This document shows, piece after piece, positions 10,600 to 23,829 of a stretch of 64,000 bases of DNA (its first letter is position 1; every line of letters starts with the position of its first letter). A model generated the notes under the pieces. It was not told the origin of the DNA, did not search any database, and was given only the letters and a program-made list of their open reading frames with translations. A program made the translations under genes and the position numbers. The DNA comes from an uncultured SAR116 cluster alpha proteobacterium (lineage in GTDB: Bacteria > Pseudomonadota > Alphaproteobacteria > Puniceispirillales > Marisalimonadaceae). Where the stretch lies: positions 1-64,000 of the forward strand of contig CACNRW010000006.1 of NCBI GenBank assembly GCA_902622875.1, written 5' to 3'.

Positions 10600-10908
10600 T
10601 TAAATCTTAATTTCTACATCAACACCAGATGCCAAATCTAATTTCATAAGAGCATCAACAGTTTGAGGCGTGGGTTCAATTATATCTAATACACGCTTAT
10701 GGGTTCTCATTTCAAATTGCTCCCGACTCTTCTTGTCAACGTGGGGTCCTCTTAGGACTGTAAATCTGTTAAGAGACGTAGGCAATGGTATTGGTCCTCG
10801 AATTTTGGCGCCAGTCCTTCTCGCAGTATTGACTATTTCAGAAGTAGATTGATCTAATATTCTATGATCAAAAGCCTTTAATCTAATTCTAATATTTTGA
10901 TTATCCAT
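10600..10908 (-). CDS. rpsJ: 30S ribosomal protein S10 / NusE (uS10)
   Basis: Small-subunit protein that also acts in transcription antitermination with NusB and NusG. The 102 residues begin [19 protein letters not shown] and carry [20 protein letters not shown] and [15 protein letters not shown]. The ribosome-binding site GAGGA just upstream lies within the duplicated tuf block (see the 1257-bp repeat). It opens the S10 gene group, directly after tuf. Confidence 0.98.
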   Translation of the reverse strand: MDNQNIRIRLKAFDHRILDQSTSEIVNTARRTGAKIRGPIPLPTSLNRFTVLRGPHVDKKSREQFEMRTHKRVLDIIEPTPQTVDALMKLDLASGVDVEIKI

Positions 10909-10910
10909 TG

Positions 10911-12167
10911 AATCCTCACTGAATTAACTACTAATTATTATCTATCAAGACTGAATACTCGAAACAACACCAGCGCCAACTGTTCTTCCACCTTCTCTTA
11001 TCGCAAATCTAAGACCTTCATCCATTGCAATTGGTGCAATTAACTCTACGGTTATTGCTATATTATCCCCCGGCATAACCATTTCTGTTCCGGATGGAAG
11101 TTCTACAGCTCCTGTTACGTCAGTAGTCCTAAAATAAAATTGTGGACGATAGTTACTAAAAAAAGGTGTGTGCCTTCCACCTTCGTCTTTAGTTAATATA
11201 TAGGCTTCACCTTTAAATTTTGAATAAGGCTTAATTGAACCAGGTGCAGATAAAACTTGACCTCTTTCAACTTCTTCTCTTTTTGTTCCTCTTAAAAGAA
11301 CACCTACGTTGTCACCAGCCTCACCGGAATCTAATAACTTACGAAACATTTCAACACCAGTACATGTTGTCTTAGTTGTTTCTTTTATGCCAACAATCTC
11401 TATTTCTTCACCAACTTTCACAACACCTCTTTCAACACGACCTGTTACAACTGTCCCTCTTCCAGATATAGAAAAAACATCTTCAATAGGCATCAAAAAA
11501 GGCTTGTCTTTATCTCGAGCCGGTTGAGGAATATAAGTATCAACAGCATTCATTAATTCTGTAATCGAATTCAAACCAATAGCTTCATCACGATTTTCTA
11601 AAGCAGCTAGTGCACTTCCTTTTATAATAGGAATGTCATCACCAGGAAAATCATAACTACTTAAGAGCTCACGAATTTCTAATTCTACTAATTCTAACAA
11701 TTCTTCATCATCAACTTGATCAACTTTATTCATGTAAACCACTAATGAAGGAACACCAACCTGGCGTGCTAGAAGTATATGCTCTTTTGTTTGAGGCATA
11801 GGACCATCGGCAGCATTGACGACTAAAATTGCTCCATCCATTTGAGCGGCGCCAGTGATCATGTTTTTAACGTAGTCAGCATGGCCAGGACAGTCAACAT
11901 GAGCATAATGACGGTTTTCAGTAGAATACTCAACATGAGCAGTAGATATCGTTATACCTCTTTCTCTTTCTTCAGGAGCTTTGTCAATTTGGTCGTAAGC
12001 AGAAAAGTCAGCACGACCAGCATCAGCCATAACTTTAGTAATTGCTGCAGTTAATGTAGTTTTACCATGATCAACATGACCTATTGTACCTATGTTTACG
12101 TGTGGTTTACTACGATCAAATTTTTCTTTAGACATCTTGTATGACCTTTCTTTAAAATTTGTTGTTT
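10911..12167 (-). repeat. 1257-bp tuf repeat, copy 1
   Basis: The segment from 10911 to 12167 matches 27072-28328 with a constant offset of 16161 and no difference that I could find by line-by-line reading. It holds the whole tuf gene plus about 34 bp downstream (including the rpsJ ribosome-binding site) and 32 bp upstream (ending inside the fusA stop codon). Identity stops abruptly on both sides. Confidence 0.9.
10945..12135 (-). CDS. tuf: Elongation factor Tu, first copy (str operon)
   Basis: GTPase that brings aminoacyl-tRNA to the ribosome. The 396 residues hold G1 GHVDHGKT at 19-26, the switch [12 protein letters not shown] segment, [13 protein letters not shown] (G3), NKVD (G4) and the [19 protein letters not shown] region of domain 3. 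The protein is identical to that encoded at 27106-28296. It follows fusA in the classical order rpsL-rpsG-fusA-tuf, so expression should be driven from the promoter before rpsL. Confidence 0.98.
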   Translation of the reverse strand: MSKEKFDRSKPHVNIGTIGHVDHGKTTLTAAITKVMADAGRADFSAYDQIDKAPEERERGITISTAHVEYSTENRHYAHVDCPGHADYVKNMITGAAQMDGAILVVNAADGPMPQTKEHILLARQVGVPSLVVYMNKVDQVDDEELLELVELEIRELLSSYDFPGDDIPIIKGSALAALENRDEAIGLNSITELMNAVDTYIPQPARDKDKPFLMPIEDVFSISGRGTVVTGRVERGVVKVGEEIEIVGIKETTKTTCTGVEMFRKLLDSGEAGDNVGVLLRGTKREEVERGQVLSAPGSIKPYSKFKGEAYILTKDEGGRHTPFFSNYRPQFYFRTTDVTGAVELPSGTEMVMPGDNIAITVELIAPIAMDEGLRFAIREGGRTVGAGVVSSIQS

Positions 12168-14304
12168 AGGCTAACTTAGCTTTAACCTCATCTGCAACAG
12201 CTTGTGGAACTTGATCATAATGATCAAAGATCATTGTGTATTGAGCTCTACCTTGACTCATAGATCTTAGATTGTTTACATAACCAAACATATTAGCTAA
12301 TGGAACCATAGCATTGATAACTTGGGCATTACCCCTAGCATCCATTCCGTTAACCTGACCCCTTCGACTATTTAAGTCACCTATTATATCACCCATGTAT
12401 TCTTCTGGAGTAACACATTCAACTTTCATTATAGGCTCAAGCAATACTGGTGCAGCCTTGGCCATCCCTTCTCTAAAAGCTGCTCTAGCTGCAATCTCAA
12501 AAGCCATAACCGATGAATCAACATCATGGTAAGCACCATCATGAAGATTAACTTTGAAGTCAATTGCTGGAAATCCAGCAATTATACCGGCATCTTTAGC
12601 TTGAGTTAAACCTTTTTCTACGCCGGGAATGTACTCAGTTGGAATGTTACCACCTTTTATTGAATTCATAAATTCAAAGTCTTTATCAGGATTTGGAGAA
12701 AATGTCATTTTCACTCGAGCAAATTGACCAGAACCTCCAGATTGTTTTTTGTGAGTATAATCAACTTCAATTTCTTTTGTAATAGTTTCTCTATAAGCTA
12801 CTTGTGGGGCACCAATATTTGCCTCAACCTTAAATTCACGTTTAAGACGATCAATCAGAATATCAAGATGAAGCTCACCCATACCTTTCATAATAGTTTG
12901 TCCAGATTCAATATCTGTAGAAACCTGAAAAGATGGATCTTCAGCAGCTAATCTTGCAAGCCCTGTAGACATTTTTTCTTGGTCATTTTTAGACTTAGGT
13001 TCAACTGCGATTTCTATTACTGGATTAGGGAATGACATGGTTTCAAGGACTACAGATTTTATAGGATCACATAAAGTATCTCCAGTAGTTGTCTCTTTCA
13101 TCCCAGCTAATGCTACAATATCACCAGCAAATGCCTCATCTATTTCTTCTCTATTATTAGAATGCATCATCATCATTCTTCCGACACGCTCTTTTTTACC
13201 TTTAGTAGAATTAAGAAGTGAATCTCCTTTTTTTATAGAGCCTGAGTATATTCTTAAAAAAGTTAAAGAACCAACAAATGGATCATTCATAATTTTAAAG
13301 GCAAGACCAGAGAAAGGTTCTTTATCACTAGCTTTTCTCTCTATATCGCGTGTTTCAGTAACATCACCTGGCAAAAAACCAAGGTAAGCTGGAACGTCAA
13401 GAGGGTCAGGAAGGTAATCAATGACAGAATTTAACATTGTTTGAACACCTTTATTTTTAAAAGCAGAACCACATAAGATAGGCACAAAATCCATTGCAAG
13501 GACACCTTTCCTAATGAGCTTTCTTAGAGAAATTTCGTCAGGCTCTTCACCTTCTAGATATCTTTCCATCCAACCGTCGTCTTGCTCAACCGCCAATTCA
13601 ATGAGATCTGCCCGCATTGACGTAGCCTTATCTAATAAATCATTTCTTATGTCACGTATTGTCCACGAAGCACCTAAATCTTCTGAGTCCCAAACCCACT
13701 CCTTCATAGAGACTAAATCCACAAGACCAGCAAAATCATTTTCTGCACCAATAGGTAAATTAATAGGAATCGGAGTGGCTCCCGTTCTATCTTTTACCAT
13801 ATCTACACACTTAAAAAAATCGGCACCAATCTTGTCCATTTTATTAACGAACACTATCCGAGGAACTTTATATCTGTCAGCTTGCCTCCATACTGTTTCA
13901 GTTTGGGGCTCAATACCGGCATTCGCATCTAATACTACAACAGCACCGTCAAGTACTGCTAATGATCTTTCAACTTCTATAGTAAAATCAACATGACCTG
14001 GTGTATCTATAATATTAAACCTAAATTTAGCATCTTCCTCCGAAGATCCATAATGTTTATCAAAACTTTTACCGTCTTCTGTTCTTGTCCAAAAACATGT
14101 GGTTGCAGCAGAAGTTATCGTAATGCCACGTTCTTGCTCTTGCTCCATCCAATCCATTGTAGCATTTCCATCATGAACTTCACCGATCTTATGAGACCTA
14201 CCAGTATAATATAATACACGTTCAGATGTTGTAGTTTTACCAGCATCAATATGAGCAATAATGCCAAAATTTCTATATCTATTTAAATTATATCCGCGCG
14301 CCAT
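12166..14304 (-). CDS. fusA: Elongation factor G
   Basis: Translocation GTPase, 712 residues. G1 is AHIDAGKTT at 17-25, followed by [11 protein letters not shown] (switch I), [12 protein letters not shown] (G3) and [10 protein letters not shown] (G4). The domain IV-V part is complete, ending with [23 protein letters not shown] and a short [12 protein letters not shown] tail. It lies between rpsG and tuf. The sequence reads as an ordinary EF-G rather than the mitochondrial-type or LepA/BipA paralogues. Confidence 0.98.
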   Translation of the reverse strand: MARGYNLNRYRNFGIIAHIDAGKTTTSERVLYYTGRSHKIGEVHDGNATMDWMEQEQERGITITSAATTCFWTRTEDGKSFDKHYGSSEEDAKFRFNIIDTPGHVDFTIEVERSLAVLDGAVVVLDANAGIEPQTETVWRQADRYKVPRIVFVNKMDKIGADFFKCVDMVKDRTGATPIPINLPIGAENDFAGLVDLVSMKEWVWDSEDLGASWTIRDIRNDLLDKATSMRADLIELAVEQDDGWMERYLEGEEPDEISLRKLIRKGVLAMDFVPILCGSAFKNKGVQTMLNSVIDYLPDPLDVPAYLGFLPGDVTETRDIERKASDKEPFSGLAFKIMNDPFVGSLTFLRIYSGSIKKGDSLLNSTKGKKERVGRMMMMHSNNREEIDEAFAGDIVALAGMKETTTGDTLCDPIKSVVLETMSFPNPVIEIAVEPKSKNDQEKMSTGLARLAAEDPSFQVSTDIESGQTIMKGMGELHLDILIDRLKREFKVEANIGAPQVAYRETITKEIEVDYTHKKQSGGSGQFARVKMTFSPNPDKDFEFMNSIKGGNIPTEYIPGVEKGLTQAKDAGIIAGFPAIDFKVNLHDGAYHDVDSSVMAFEIAARAAFREGMAKAAPVLLEPIMKVECVTPEEYMGDIIGDLNSRRGQVNGMDARGNAQVINAMVPLANMFGYVNNLRSMSQGRAQYTMIFDHYDQVPQAVADEVKAKLA

Positions 14305-14322
14305 TTTAAATCCTGTAATAAC

Positions 14323-14793
14323 CTACCAACGATAATGAGAAAAAGCTTTGTTTGCCTCAGCCATTTTATGAGTATCTTCTCTTTTTTTGACAGATGCACC
14401 CCTATTTGATGAAGCATCCATTAACTCACCGCTAAGTCTTTCTGTCATCGAGTTTTCCGATCTGTTTCTACTACTATTAATTAGCCATCTGATTGCAAGT
14501 GCTAAAGCTCTTTCTGATCGTACTTCAACAGGAACTTGATATGTAGCACCACCAACGCGTCTAGATCTAACTTCAAGTTGAGGCTGAACATTTTCTAAAG
14601 CCTCATGAAAAATTTTAACAGGCTCAGCACCAACTTTCTTTTCAATGGCTTCAAACGCCCCATACACAATTTTTTCGGCAATAGACTTTTTCCCATCAAA
14701 CATCAAACATGAGGTAAATTTTGATACAATTTTATCATTAAACTTAGGGTCAGGCATAACTTGTCTCTTGACAGCTTTTCTTCGTCTTGACAT
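14323..14793 (-). CDS. rpsG: 30S ribosomal protein S7 (uS7)
   Basis: Primary binder of the 16S 3' domain and translational repressor of the str operon in E. coli. The 156 residues begin [20 protein letters not shown] and contain [18 protein letters not shown] and [19 protein letters not shown]. The ending AFSHYRW is typical. It lies between rpsL and fusA. Confidence 0.98.
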   Translation of the reverse strand: MSRRRKAVKRQVMPDPKFNDKIVSKFTSCLMFDGKKSIAEKIVYGAFEAIEKKVGAEPVKIFHEALENVQPQLEVRSRRVGGATYQVPVEVRSERALALAIRWLINSSRNRSENSMTERLSGELMDASSNRGASVKKREDTHKMAEANKAFSHYRW

Positions 14794-14806
14794 TTAAAAT
14801 TCCTTT

Positions 14807-15178
14807 TTATTTTGGTCGTTTAGCACCGTATTTTGATCTTCTCTGGCGTCTATCAGTGACACCTTGAGTGTCCAAAGTTCCTCTTATTACATGATATCTT
14901 ACGCCAGGTAAATCTTTAACCCTGCCACCCCTAATCATTACAACTGAATGCTCTTGTAAATTATGTCCTTCACCTGGTATGTATGATGTAACTTCAAATC
15001 CGTTAGTAAGTCTAATTCTAGCAACTTTTCTGAGAGCTGAATTTGGTTTTTTTGGAGTGGTTGTGTAAACACGAGTGCATACACCTCTTTTTTGAGGACA
15101 AGATTGCATTGCAGGTACTTTGGTCTTATTAACTGGTCTACTTCGACCATGCCTTATCAGTTGGTTAATGGTAGGCAT
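14807..15178 (-). CDS. rpsL: 30S ribosomal protein S12 (uS12)
   Basis: Decoding-centre protein, 123 residues from the ATG at 15178 ([12 protein letters not shown]). I prefer this to an upstream start at 15193, because AAGGA lies eight bases before it and it fits the family. The streptomycin-relevant segments read [18 protein letters not shown] and [17 protein letters not shown], i.e. the usual sensitive-type lysines are present. It is the first gene after the promoter at 15282-15310. Confidence 0.98.
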   Translation of the reverse strand: MPTINQLIRHGRSRPVNKTKVPAMQSCPQKRGVCTRVYTTTPKKPNSALRKVARIRLTNGFEVTSYIPGEGHNLQEHSVVMIRGGRVKDLPGVRYHVIRGTLDTQGVTDRRQRRSKYGAKRPK

Positions 15179-15281
15179 TAAGTAATCCTTCAAAAAAATT
15201 TAGCTGAGATCAGCATAATTAAAGTAAATAAAAAGCTAGCGTCTAATTAAAAAATTACAACCAGGACTTAATATTGGCGGA

Positions 15282-15310
15282 ATTATATTATTAACTAACT
15301 AAATGGTCAA
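15282..15310 (-). promoter_or_regulatory. Near-consensus sigma70-type promoter of the str-S10-spc genes
   Basis: On the minus strand, TTGACC (15305-15310) is followed after exactly 17 bp by TATAAT (15282-15287). This is one base short of the sigma70 consensus, in the 166-bp gap between rpoC and rpsL. Transcription would start near 15275, leaving a leader of about 95 nt. No terminator-like hairpin lies between rpoC and this promoter, so read-through from rpoBC is also possible. Confidence 0.8.
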
Positions 15311-15344
15311 GGACAAAATACATAGTGTTATTAAATCAATAAAT

Positions 15345-18300
15345 TTAATTTCCTTCGATACCGTCTATCAAAACAGGATCTTGTTTTGTCATATTTTCCA
15401 AAATTTGTTTATCCCTTTGACTTGCTGTCATTCTAAGTTTATTGACAACAGAACCTGTGCCAGCAGGGACTAAGCGCCCAACAATAACATTTTCTTTTAA
15501 TCCGAAAAGAGGATCTGACTTACCTGATACAGCAGCCTCAGTTAAAACACGAGTAGTTTCCTGAAAAGATGCAGCTGAAATGAAACTTTCTGTTTGCAAA
15601 CTAGCTTTAGTTATACCCAATAAAACTGAGACACCCTTTGCAGGCTCAAACCCCTCCTTAACAGCTTTTTCATTAGCTAGCTTGTACTCTAATCTATTTA
15701 CATGCTCTCCATTAAGAAATGTAGTTCCACCATGTTCTGTTATTTCAATTTTTTGTAACATTTGTCTTACTATAACTTCAATATGTTTATCATTAATTTT
15801 TACACCCTGTAATCTATATACATCTTGAACCTCTTTAACTAAGTAATCGGCTAAAGCTTCTACACCGAGTATATTAAGTATATCGTGTGGAACTGGGCTT
15901 CCATCAATTATCATATCACCTTTTCTGATAAAGTCACCTTCTTGAACGGCTAATAGTTTTCCTTTCGGAACCATGTATTCAAAGGCATCTATCTCAGAAT
16001 CTTGCGGAACAACTCTGATCCTCCTCTTAGCTTTATAGTCTGCTCCAAATTCAACTACGCCGTCACTTTCCGAAATAATTGCAAAATCTTTTGGTTTTCT
16101 CGCTTCAAATAACTCAGCAACTCTTGGTAATCCACCTGTAATATCTCTGGTCTTAGAGCTTTCTCTTGGAATACGAGCTAATACTGCTCCAGCTTTGACT
16201 TCACTTCCATTTTCAACGCTTAAAATTGCATTCATAGACATAAAATACCTTGCCTCTAATCCATTAGGTAAATTAATAACATCTCCATTTGCATCCCTTA
16301 AAGTTATTCTCGGCCGTAAATTTGATCCGCCAGATTGTTGTTTCCAATCCATTACAACTTTACTTCCAATGCCAGTAGATTCATCAATTATCTCTTTCAT
16401 AGAAATTCCCTCTACAAGATCAACATAATGAGCAGTTCCTTCTTTTTCTGTAATAATTGGGATTGTATATGGATCCCATTCAACTAAAGTTTGTCCGGAT
16501 TTTACTATTGATCCATCCTTTCTCAACAATTTAGCTCCATATTGAAGACGATATCTAGCTTTTTCTCTTCCTTCATCATCCAAAATAATCATTTCTGATG
16601 AACGAGAAAGAACAATCTCGCTACCATCTTCTGTTGTTACCAAAGATGTGTTGTCCAATCTTATTTTGCCATCAAATGGTGCTTCAATTTTAGATTGTTC
16701 TGCTCCTCGTTGAGCGGCGCCTCCAATATGAAAAGTTCTCATAGTCAACTGAGTGCCAGGTTCCCCAATTGATTGAGCTGCAATAACACCAACAGCTTCT
16801 CCAATATTAACCGTTGTACCTCTAGCCAAATCTCTTCCATAACAAGCAGCACAGATACCCGGTTGTGTTTCGCAAGTTAATGCAGACCTAACTTTGACTT
16901 GATCAACACCAGCCTTTTCAATCTTTTCTAAGTCCTCCTCAGTAATAATCACCCCTTTATTCAAAATAACATTATTATTTTTTACATTCACAATATCAGA
17001 AGCAGCAGTTCTGCCTAAAATCCTTTCTGCGAGAGGTTCTATTATGTCTCCACCCTCAATTACAGCCCTCATTACAAATCCATTTTCAGTTCCACAATCT
17101 TCTTCAGTTACAATACAATCTTGCGCAACATCAACTAATCTTCTTGTTAAATACCCAGAATTAGCAGTTTTCAAAGCAGTATCAGCAAGTCCTTTTCTCG
17201 CACCATGAGTAGAATTAAAATATTCAAGAACATTTAAACCATCCTTAAAAGAGGATTTAATAGGTGTTTCTATAATCTCTCCTGAAGGTTTAGCCATTAA
17301 ACCTCTCATACCGGCTAATTGTTTTATTTGGGCTGCAGACCCTCTGGCTCCAGAATGAGCCATCATCCAAACTGAATTGACAGGCTCTCCAACTTTTATT
17401 GTTGAAATATTCTTCATCATTTCAGCTGCAACCTCATCAGAGCATTTAGACCAAACATCAACTACTTTGTTATATTTTTCACCTTGAGTAATCAATCCGT
17501 CTTGATACTGTTGTTCAAAGTCTTTAACTTGTTTTTCTGCTTGCAACATTAATTCAGCTTTAGCTTTTGGAGTTTCAAGATCAGATATACCAAAGGATAT
17601 TCCAGATGTACAAGCATGTTTGAAACCCATTGCCATAAGTTGATCGCAAAAAATAACAGTATCTTTTTGGCCACAATGTCTGTACACATAATCAATAACA
17701 TTTGTGACTTCTTTTTTTGTCATCAACTTGTTAATGGTATTAAAATCCACTGATTTATGTTTTGGAAGCAAGGTTGATAGTTTAGCTCTTCCTGGAGTTG
17801 TTTCAATGATTTTAACAATGTTATTACCTTCATTATCATAAGTATTAACCCTAACTCTTACTTTTGAATGAAGATCTACTTGATAATTATCTAAAGCCAT
17901 TAAAACTTCTGCGGTAGAGGAAAAAATCATTCCCTCACCTTTTTTAGAATCACTCATCATGGATAAGTAATATAACCCTAAAATTATATCTTGCGAAGGT
18001 ACGATTATAGGTTTTCCACTTGAGGGAGATAATATATTATTAGTAGACATCATCAAAACTCTTGCTTCAAGTTGAGCTTCTAGTGACAAAGGAACGTGAA
18101 CAGCCATCTGGTCGCCATCAAAATCAGCGTTGAAAGCTGTACAAACTAAGGGATGTAAGTTAATTGCTTTACCTTCAATTAAAACTGGTTCAAATGCTTG
18201 TATACCTAGTCTATGCAAGGTTGGTGCTCTGTTGAGCATTACAGGGTGCTCTCTTATAACTTCTTCTAAGATGTCCCAAACTTCAGGCCTTTCTTTTTCA

Positions 18301-19505
18301 ACCATTCTTTTTGCAGCTTTTACAGTGCTAGCTAGACCATAAAGTTCTAATCTAGAATATATAAAAGGTTTAAATAACTCTAAAGCCATTTTTTTGGGAA
18401 GACCACATTGATGCAACTTTAATTCAGGACCAACGACTATTACTGATCTACCAGAATAATCAACTCGTTTTCCAAGCAAGTTCTGTCTAAATCTTCCTTG
18501 TTTACCCTTTAACATGTCTGATAAGGATTTTAATGGCCTTTTATTAACTCCTGTTATAACCCTGCCTCTTCTTCCGTTATCAAATAAAGCATCAACTGAT
18601 TCTTGCAGCATTCGCTTTTCATTGCGAATAATAATATCGGGTGCTCTGAGTTCTATAAGTCTTTTAAGACGGTTGTTTCTATTTATAACCCTTCTGTATA
18701 AGTCATTTAGATCAGACGTTGCAAATCTTCCACCGTCGAGTGGCACTAATGGACGAAGTTCTGGAGGAATGACTGGAACAACCTCAAGAATCATCCACTC
18801 TGGTTTAGAGCCAGAGTCTAGAAAAGATTCTACTAATTTCAGTCTTTTCACTAATTTTTTTCTTTTAATCTCCGAACCTGTTTTAGATAAATCATCACGA
18901 ATTTTAATGATCTCTTCATCTAGATCCATTTCAGTTAATATTTTTTTGATTGCTTCTGCACCTATTGATACCTCAAAACTTTCATCACCAAATTCATCAA
19001 GAGCACCTTCATACTCTTCTTCAGTTAGCAACTGACCTTTTGCAAGTGAAGTTAAACCGGGTTCAGTAACTAGAAAGTACTCAAAGTAAAGGACCCTTTC
19101 TAAATCTTTTAATGTCATATCAACAAGCAAACCTATTCTTGAAGGTAATGATTTTAAAAACCATATATGAGCGACCGGTGCAGCCAAATCGATATGCCCC
19201 ATTCTTTCTCTTCTAACCTTTGAGAGGGTCACCTCAACCCCACATTTTTCACATATAATACCTCTATATTTCATACGCTTGTATTTACCACACAAACATT
19301 CATAATCTCTTACAGGTCCAAAAATCTTGGCGCAGAAAAGACCATCACGTTCAGGCTTGAAGGTTCTGTAGTTAATTGTTTCTGGTTTTCTAATTTCGCC
19401 AAAAGACCAACTTTTAATTGCCTCAGGTGAAGCTATAGAAATACTTATTTGATCAAAACTTTGTGTTGAGCCTGTTTGACCAAAAGAATTCATAAGTTCA
19501 TTCAT
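15345..19505 (-). CDS. rpoC: RNA polymerase subunit beta'
   Basis: Catalytic subunit of RNA polymerase, 1386 residues. The N-terminal zinc site reads [20 protein letters not shown], the catalytic loop is [15 protein letters not shown] with the three Mg-binding aspartates, and a second zinc site is [19 protein letters not shown]. The trigger-loop/bridge-helix region around [20 protein letters not shown] is intact, with no split or large lineage insertion evident. It follows rpoB by 33 nt in the same operon. Confidence 0.99.
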   Translation of the reverse strand: MNELMNSFGQTGSTQSFDQISISIASPEAIKSWSFGEIRKPETINYRTFKPERDGLFCAKIFGPVRDYECLCGKYKRMKYRGIICEKCGVEVTLSKVRRERMGHIDLAAPVAHIWFLKSLPSRIGLLVDMTLKDLERVLYFEYFLVTEPGLTSLAKGQLLTEEEYEGALDEFGDESFEVSIGAEAIKKILTEMDLDEEIIKIRDDLSKTGSEIKRKKLVKRLKLVESFLDSGSKPEWMILEVVPVIPPELRPLVPLDGGRFATSDLNDLYRRVINRNNRLKRLIELRAPDIIIRNEKRMLQESVDALFDNGRRGRVITGVNKRPLKSLSDMLKGKQGRFRQNLLGKRVDYSGRSVIVVGPELKLHQCGLPKKMALELFKPFIYSRLELYGLASTVKAAKRMVEKERPEVWDILEEVIREHPVMLNRAPTLHRLGIQAFEPVLIEGKAINLHPLVCTAFNADFDGDQMAVHVPLSLEAQLEARVLMMSTNNILSPSSGKPIIVPSQDIILGLYYLSMMSDSKKGEGMIFSSTAEVLMALDNYQVDLHSKVRVRVNTYDNEGNNIVKIIETTPGRAKLSTLLPKHKSVDFNTINKLMTKKEVTNVIDYVYRHCGQKDTVIFCDQLMAMGFKHACTSGISFGISDLETPKAKAELMLQAEKQVKDFEQQYQDGLITQGEKYNKVVDVWSKCSDEVAAEMMKNISTIKVGEPVNSVWMMAHSGARGSAAQIKQLAGMRGLMAKPSGEIIETPIKSSFKDGLNVLEYFNSTHGARKGLADTALKTANSGYLTRRLVDVAQDCIVTEEDCGTENGFVMRAVIEGGDIIEPLAERILGRTAASDIVNVKNNNVILNKGVIITEEDLEKIEKAGVDQVKVRSALTCETQPGICAACYGRDLARGTTVNIGEAVGVIAAQSIGEPGTQLTMRTFHIGGAAQRGAEQSKIEAPFDGKIRLDNTSLVTTEDGSEIVLSRSSEMIILDDEGREKARYRLQYGAKLLRKDGSIVKSGQTLVEWDPYTIPIITEKEGTAHYVDLVEGISMKEIIDESTGIGSKVVMDWKQQSGGSNLRPRITLRDANGDVINLPNGLEARYFMSMNAILSVENGSEVKAGAVLARIPRESSKTRDITGGLPRVAELFEARKPKDFAIISESDGVVEFGADYKAKRRIRVVPQDSEIDAFEYMVPKGKLLAVQEGDFIRKGDMIIDGSPVPHDILNILGVEALADYLVKEVQDVYRLQGVKINDKHIEVIVRQMLQKIEITEHGGTTFLNGEHVNRLEYKLANEKAVKEGFEPAKGVSVLLGITKASLQTESFISAASFQETTRVLTEAAVSGKSDPLFGLKENVIVGRLVPAGTGSVVNKLRMTASQRDKQILENMTKQDPVLIDGIEGN

Positions 19506-19538
19506 GTGCGTTCCTATTCTTTTAAAAAATTCTATTAA

Positions 19539-22500
19539 TTATTCAACTAAATCCATATTTACATTTAAACCTAAAGATTTTAACTCTTTGATTAATACAT
19601 TGAATGATTCTGGAATGCCAGCTTCAAAATCATCATCACCCTTTATTATAGATTCATAAACTTTAGTTCTACCTGAAACATCATCAGACTTAACTGTAAG
19701 CATTTCTTGAAGGGTATAAGCAGCACCGTAGGCCTCTAGAGCCCACACTTCCATTTCACCAAATCTTTGACCTCCAAATTGCGCTTTACCACCCAGAGGT
19801 TGTTGTGTAACAAGTGAGTAAGGACCAATCGATCTTGCATGTATTTTATCATCTACTAAGTGATGCAGTTTTAACATATAAATATAGCCAACTGTAACTT
19901 TTCTATCAAAAATCTCACCTGTTCTCCCATCAGTTAGCCAAACTTGACCTGTTTCATCAAGGTTTGCCAAGTTTAAAATATTTTTAACATCTTCTTCACT
20001 TGCTCCGTCAAATACTGGAGTAGCCATTGGTACTCCTCTTCTTAAGTTATGAGCTTGCTGGATTAAATCATTATCATTTAATTTTGAAAAAGAAGTCTCA
20101 TATTGTTTTTTTCCATAAATTTGGGATAGAAATTTTCTAATATCGTTATTTTTATTATCATCATCATTTCTCTCTATTATTTTCCCAATCTTATCACCTA
20201 AACCAGAAGCTGCCCAACCCAAATGAGTTTCTAATATTTGTCCAACATTCATTCTAGATGGAACACCTAATGGGTTTAAAACCACATCAACTGGCGTACC
20301 ATCTTCGGTGTAAGGCATATTTTCAACTGGTATAATTCTTGAGATAACACCTTTGTTGCCATGTCGACCTGCCATCTTGTCCCCTGACTGAAGTTTTCTT
20401 TTAACTGCAACAAAAACTTTGACCATCTTCATTACCCCAGGCAATAATTCGTCACCTCTTTGTAATTTATCAACTCTATCATTAAATCTATTTTCTAAAG
20501 TTTTTATAACTCCATCAAAATGATTGGATAGTTTTTCAATTTTTGTTTGAACTATATCATCTTCAATCGAAATTGTTCTGATATCATTTCGAGAAAGTTT
20601 TGTAATAACTTCCTCTGTTAACAAATCACCTTTTGTTAATGATTTAGAAGAGGAGTTTTCAACTTTATTGCCAACAAGATATTCTTTTAGTCGACCGTAA
20701 AAACCTCTTTCTAGAATGATTTTTTCATCATCCCTGTCTTTAGCAAAACTTTCTATCTCCGCTCTTTCAATGGCTCTGGCTCTTTCATCTTTATCAACAC
20801 CTCGTCTAGAAAAAACTCTCACATCAACGATAGTACCAGAAACACCTGGTGGAACTTTTAGTGATGAGTCACGGACGTCTGAGGCTTTTTCTCCAAATAT
20901 GGCTCTAAGCAATTTTTCTTCCGGCGTCATCGGACTTTCACCCTTTGGGGTCACTTTTCCAACCATTATATCACCTTGTTTTACTTCAGCGCCAATGTAA
21001 ATCATACCTGCTTCGTCTAAGTTTCTTAGTGCTTCTTCACCAATATTAGGAATATCACGTGTAATTTCTTCTTGACCTAGCTTTGTATCTCTAGCCATTA
21101 CTTCAAACTCTTCTATATGAATAGATGAAAAAACATCATCTTTTACTATTCTTTCAGATATTAAGATTGAATCTTCAAAATTATAACCATTCCATGGCAT
21201 AAAAGCCACTAACACATTTCTACCTAAGGCTAATTCACCATCTTCAGTAGCTGGACCATCCGCAATAATATCTCCATTATTAATTATATCACCTACTTGA
21301 ACCAATGGCCTTTGATTAATACAAGTATTTTGGTTGCTTCTTTGAAATTTTAATAAGGAGTATATATCTACTGGACTTACATCAGCTTCATCTTCAGAAT
21401 ACGCTCGAATAACTATTCTAGTAGCATCAACTTGATCTACTACACCTGATCTTCGAGCAACTAAGGTTACGCCTGAATCTTGGGCTACTGTAGCTTCTAT
21501 TCCAGTCCCTACAAGGGGACTTTCAGATTTAACTAATGGAACGGCCTGTCTCATCATATTTGATCCCATTAATGCTCTATTTGCGTCATCATTTTCTAAA
21601 AATGGTATCAAAGCAGAAGCTACTGAGACCAACTGTTTGGGAGAAACATCCATAAGATTGATATCTTCTGGGTTTGCTAGACCAATATCACCCCCTTTTC
21701 TAACAGGTAGCAAATCATCAGTAAAATTATCAGAGCTATCTAGTTCAGCATTAGCTTGTGCAATTGTAAACTTACTTTCTTCTATAGCAGAAACATATAC
21801 AACTTCTTTGGTAACTTTACCATTTTGTACCTTTCTGTAAGGAGTTTCAATAAAACCATATTGATTAATCTGAGCAAAAGTTGCCAAAGAATTTATTAAC
21901 CCAATATTAGGTCCTTCTGGAGTTTCAATAGGACAAATTCTACCGTAATGTGTTGGATGAACATCTCTAACCTCAAACCCAGCCCTTTCTCTTGTAAGTC
22001 CCCCTGGACCAAGTGCAGAAACCCTTCTTTTATGAGTGATTTCTGAAAGAGGATTCGTTTGGTCCATAAATTGAGATAATTGGCTAGATCCAAAAAACTC
22101 TCTAAGTGATGCTACGGCGGGCTTTGCATTAATGAGATCTTGAGGCATTAAATTTTCAATTTCATTTGCAGAACTCATTCTTTCTTTTATTGCTCTTTCC
22201 ATTCTACTGAGACCTACTCGATATTGATTTTCTAATAGCTCACCAACTGACCTTACCCTTCTATTTCCTAAGTGATCAATATCGTCTATTTCTCCATGAC
22301 CATCTTTTAAAGAAATTAGTTCTTTTATAATCGCAAGAACGTCAATTTTTCGAAGAACTCTTAAACTATCATCAATTTCGAGGTTTAAACGTGCAGACAT
22401 TTTAACTCTGCCTACAGCAGACAAATCATATCTCTCTTCATCAAAAAACAAGTTATTAAACAAAATCTCAGCTGTTTCATGAGCGGGAGGTTCCCCAGGG

Positions 22501-23720
22501 CGCATTACCCTGTATATATCAACTAAAGCCTCTTCCCTTGATGAATTTTTATCTAATGCTAATGTATTTCTTATCCACGGTCCAACTGAGGAATTATCGA
22601 TAGACAATATATTTAAAGTATATAGATCGTTTAATTTAAATAACTTTAGAAGATCTTCTGTAACTGCATCACCAGCTTCAGCATAAACTTCACCAGTATT
22701 TTCGTTGATAACATCTTCGGCAATGAATTTTCCAATTATTTCTTCCTCTTTAACTTCTATTATTTCTAAACCATTTTCTATAAGAGATTTTATCTTTCTT
22801 TGTGTAATTTTTTCACCTGCTTCAGCAACAACTTTATTTTTAGAATAATCAATTAAATCATGACTTAATCTTTGGGCTTTATAGTTACCTTCAAAAAATT
22901 TAGTAGTCCATTTTTGGGAATTAAATTGATATGTCTGTGATTGATAAAAAAAGTTTAATATATCTTCTCTTGTCATACCAATAAGTTGATCTCTGTCAGG
23001 CTCCTGATTTTTTTCATTACATTCTTTTAAATATTTTTCAGAATTATCATCTAATAACGCCATCAAAAAAGTGGTGCAAGGTAATTTCCTTCTTCTATCT
23101 ATTCTTACATTTAATATGTCCTTGGGATCAAATTCAAAATCAAGCCAAGAACCTCTATATGGAATTACCCTTGCTGCAAATAGATATTTTCCAGACGTAT
23201 GGGTTTTACCTTTATCATGATCAAAGAATACTCCAGGAGATCTATGCATTTGTGAAACAATAACCCTTTCAGTACCATTTACTACAAATGTACCACTCGG
23301 TGTCATAAGAGGCATATCACCCATGTATACATCTTGTTCTTTCATGTCTCGAATGGACTTGGCACCAGTATCAGAATCTAAGTCCCATACTACTAATCGT
23401 AAGGTTAATCTGAGTGGTGATGCATAAGTTAAACCCCTTTGAAGACACTCATCAACGTCATATTTAGGTTCTTCTAAAATGTAAGATACAAATTCTAACA
23501 TTGATCTACCCGCAAAATCTTTAATTGGAAATACCGAGTTAAATACAGCTTGTAAACCTACATCAATTCTTTTTTCAACTGAATCATACATTTGAAGAAA
23601 TTGTTCATAAGAGTTTCTTTGAACTTCAATTAGATTAGGCATTTGTGCAACTTCACTTATTTTACCAAATGTTCTTCTAATTCTTCTTCTATTTAATAAT
23701 GTACTTTGCTGAGCTGACAT
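19539..23720 (-). CDS. rpoB: RNA polymerase subunit beta
   Basis: Second large subunit of RNA polymerase, 1393 residues. The rifampicin-binding region reads [20 protein letters not shown] followed by [12 protein letters not shown], with the usual Asp, His and Ser of sensitive enzymes. [13 protein letters not shown] and the C-terminal [20 protein letters not shown] are diagnostic. A ribosome-binding site AAAGGA precedes the ATG. It lies downstream of rplL, separated by a strong hairpin at 23774-23805. Confidence 0.99.
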   Translation of the reverse strand: MSAQQSTLLNRRRIRRTFGKISEVAQMPNLIEVQRNSYEQFLQMYDSVEKRIDVGLQAVFNSVFPIKDFAGRSMLEFVSYILEEPKYDVDECLQRGLTYASPLRLTLRLVVWDLDSDTGAKSIRDMKEQDVYMGDMPLMTPSGTFVVNGTERVIVSQMHRSPGVFFDHDKGKTHTSGKYLFAARVIPYRGSWLDFEFDPKDILNVRIDRRRKLPCTTFLMALLDDNSEKYLKECNEKNQEPDRDQLIGMTREDILNFFYQSQTYQFNSQKWTTKFFEGNYKAQRLSHDLIDYSKNKVVAEAGEKITQRKIKSLIENGLEIIEVKEEEIIGKFIAEDVINENTGEVYAEAGDAVTEDLLKLFKLNDLYTLNILSIDNSSVGPWIRNTLALDKNSSREEALVDIYRVMRPGEPPAHETAEILFNNLFFDEERYDLSAVGRVKMSARLNLEIDDSLRVLRKIDVLAIIKELISLKDGHGEIDDIDHLGNRRVRSVGELLENQYRVGLSRMERAIKERMSSANEIENLMPQDLINAKPAVASLREFFGSSQLSQFMDQTNPLSEITHKRRVSALGPGGLTRERAGFEVRDVHPTHYGRICPIETPEGPNIGLINSLATFAQINQYGFIETPYRKVQNGKVTKEVVYVSAIEESKFTIAQANAELDSSDNFTDDLLPVRKGGDIGLANPEDINLMDVSPKQLVSVASALIPFLENDDANRALMGSNMMRQAVPLVKSESPLVGTGIEATVAQDSGVTLVARRSGVVDQVDATRIVIRAYSEDEADVSPVDIYSLLKFQRSNQNTCINQRPLVQVGDIINNGDIIADGPATEDGELALGRNVLVAFMPWNGYNFEDSILISERIVKDDVFSSIHIEEFEVMARDTKLGQEEITRDIPNIGEEALRNLDEAGMIYIGAEVKQGDIMVGKVTPKGESPMTPEEKLLRAIFGEKASDVRDSSLKVPPGVSGTIVDVRVFSRRGVDKDERARAIERAEIESFAKDRDDEKIILERGFYGRLKEYLVGNKVENSSSKSLTKGDLLTEEVITKLSRNDIRTISIEDDIVQTKIEKLSNHFDGVIKTLENRFNDRVDKLQRGDELLPGVMKMVKVFVAVKRKLQSGDKMAGRHGNKGVISRIIPVENMPYTEDGTPVDVVLNPLGVPSRMNVGQILETHLGWAASGLGDKIGKIIERNDDDNKNNDIRKFLSQIYGKKQYETSFSKLNDNDLIQQAHNLRRGVPMATPVFDGASEEDVKNILNLANLDETGQVWLTDGRTGEIFDRKVTVGYIYMLKLHHLVDDKIHARSIGPYSLVTQQPLGGKAQFGGQRFGEMEVWALEAYGAAYTLQEMLTVKSDDVSGRTKVYESIIKGDDDFEAGIPESFNVLIKELKSLGLNVNMDLVE

Positions 23721-23773
23721 CTATAATCCTTTTATATCTAAATTAACCTAAATGACCACATAAAAACGTGCTT

Positions 23774-23805
23774 ATAAACAAGCTTAGAGAATTAAGCTTG
23801 TTTAT
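23774..23805 (-). terminator. 13-bp perfect hairpin between rplL and rpoB (attenuator or processing site)
   Basis: Perfect inverted repeat: 13-bp arms ATAAACAAGCTTA and TAAGCTTGTTTAT around a 6-nt loop, starting 24 nt after the rplL stop. No clean U-run follows directly on the minus strand; four bases of TTTTT come about seven nt later. E. coli has both an attenuator and an RNase III site at this position, so partial termination or RNA processing that lowers rpoBC relative to L7/L12 is the natural reading. The role here is inferred. Confidence 0.6.
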
Positions 23806-23829
23806 TTTCTTGGTAAGTAAAATACAAAT

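Noticed and set aside
13514-13996. Long open frames opposite fusA, rpoC, rpoB and other genes
   Set aside because: They lie antisense to certain genes, have no ribosome-binding site or recognisable motifs, and follow from the codon pattern of the real gene.
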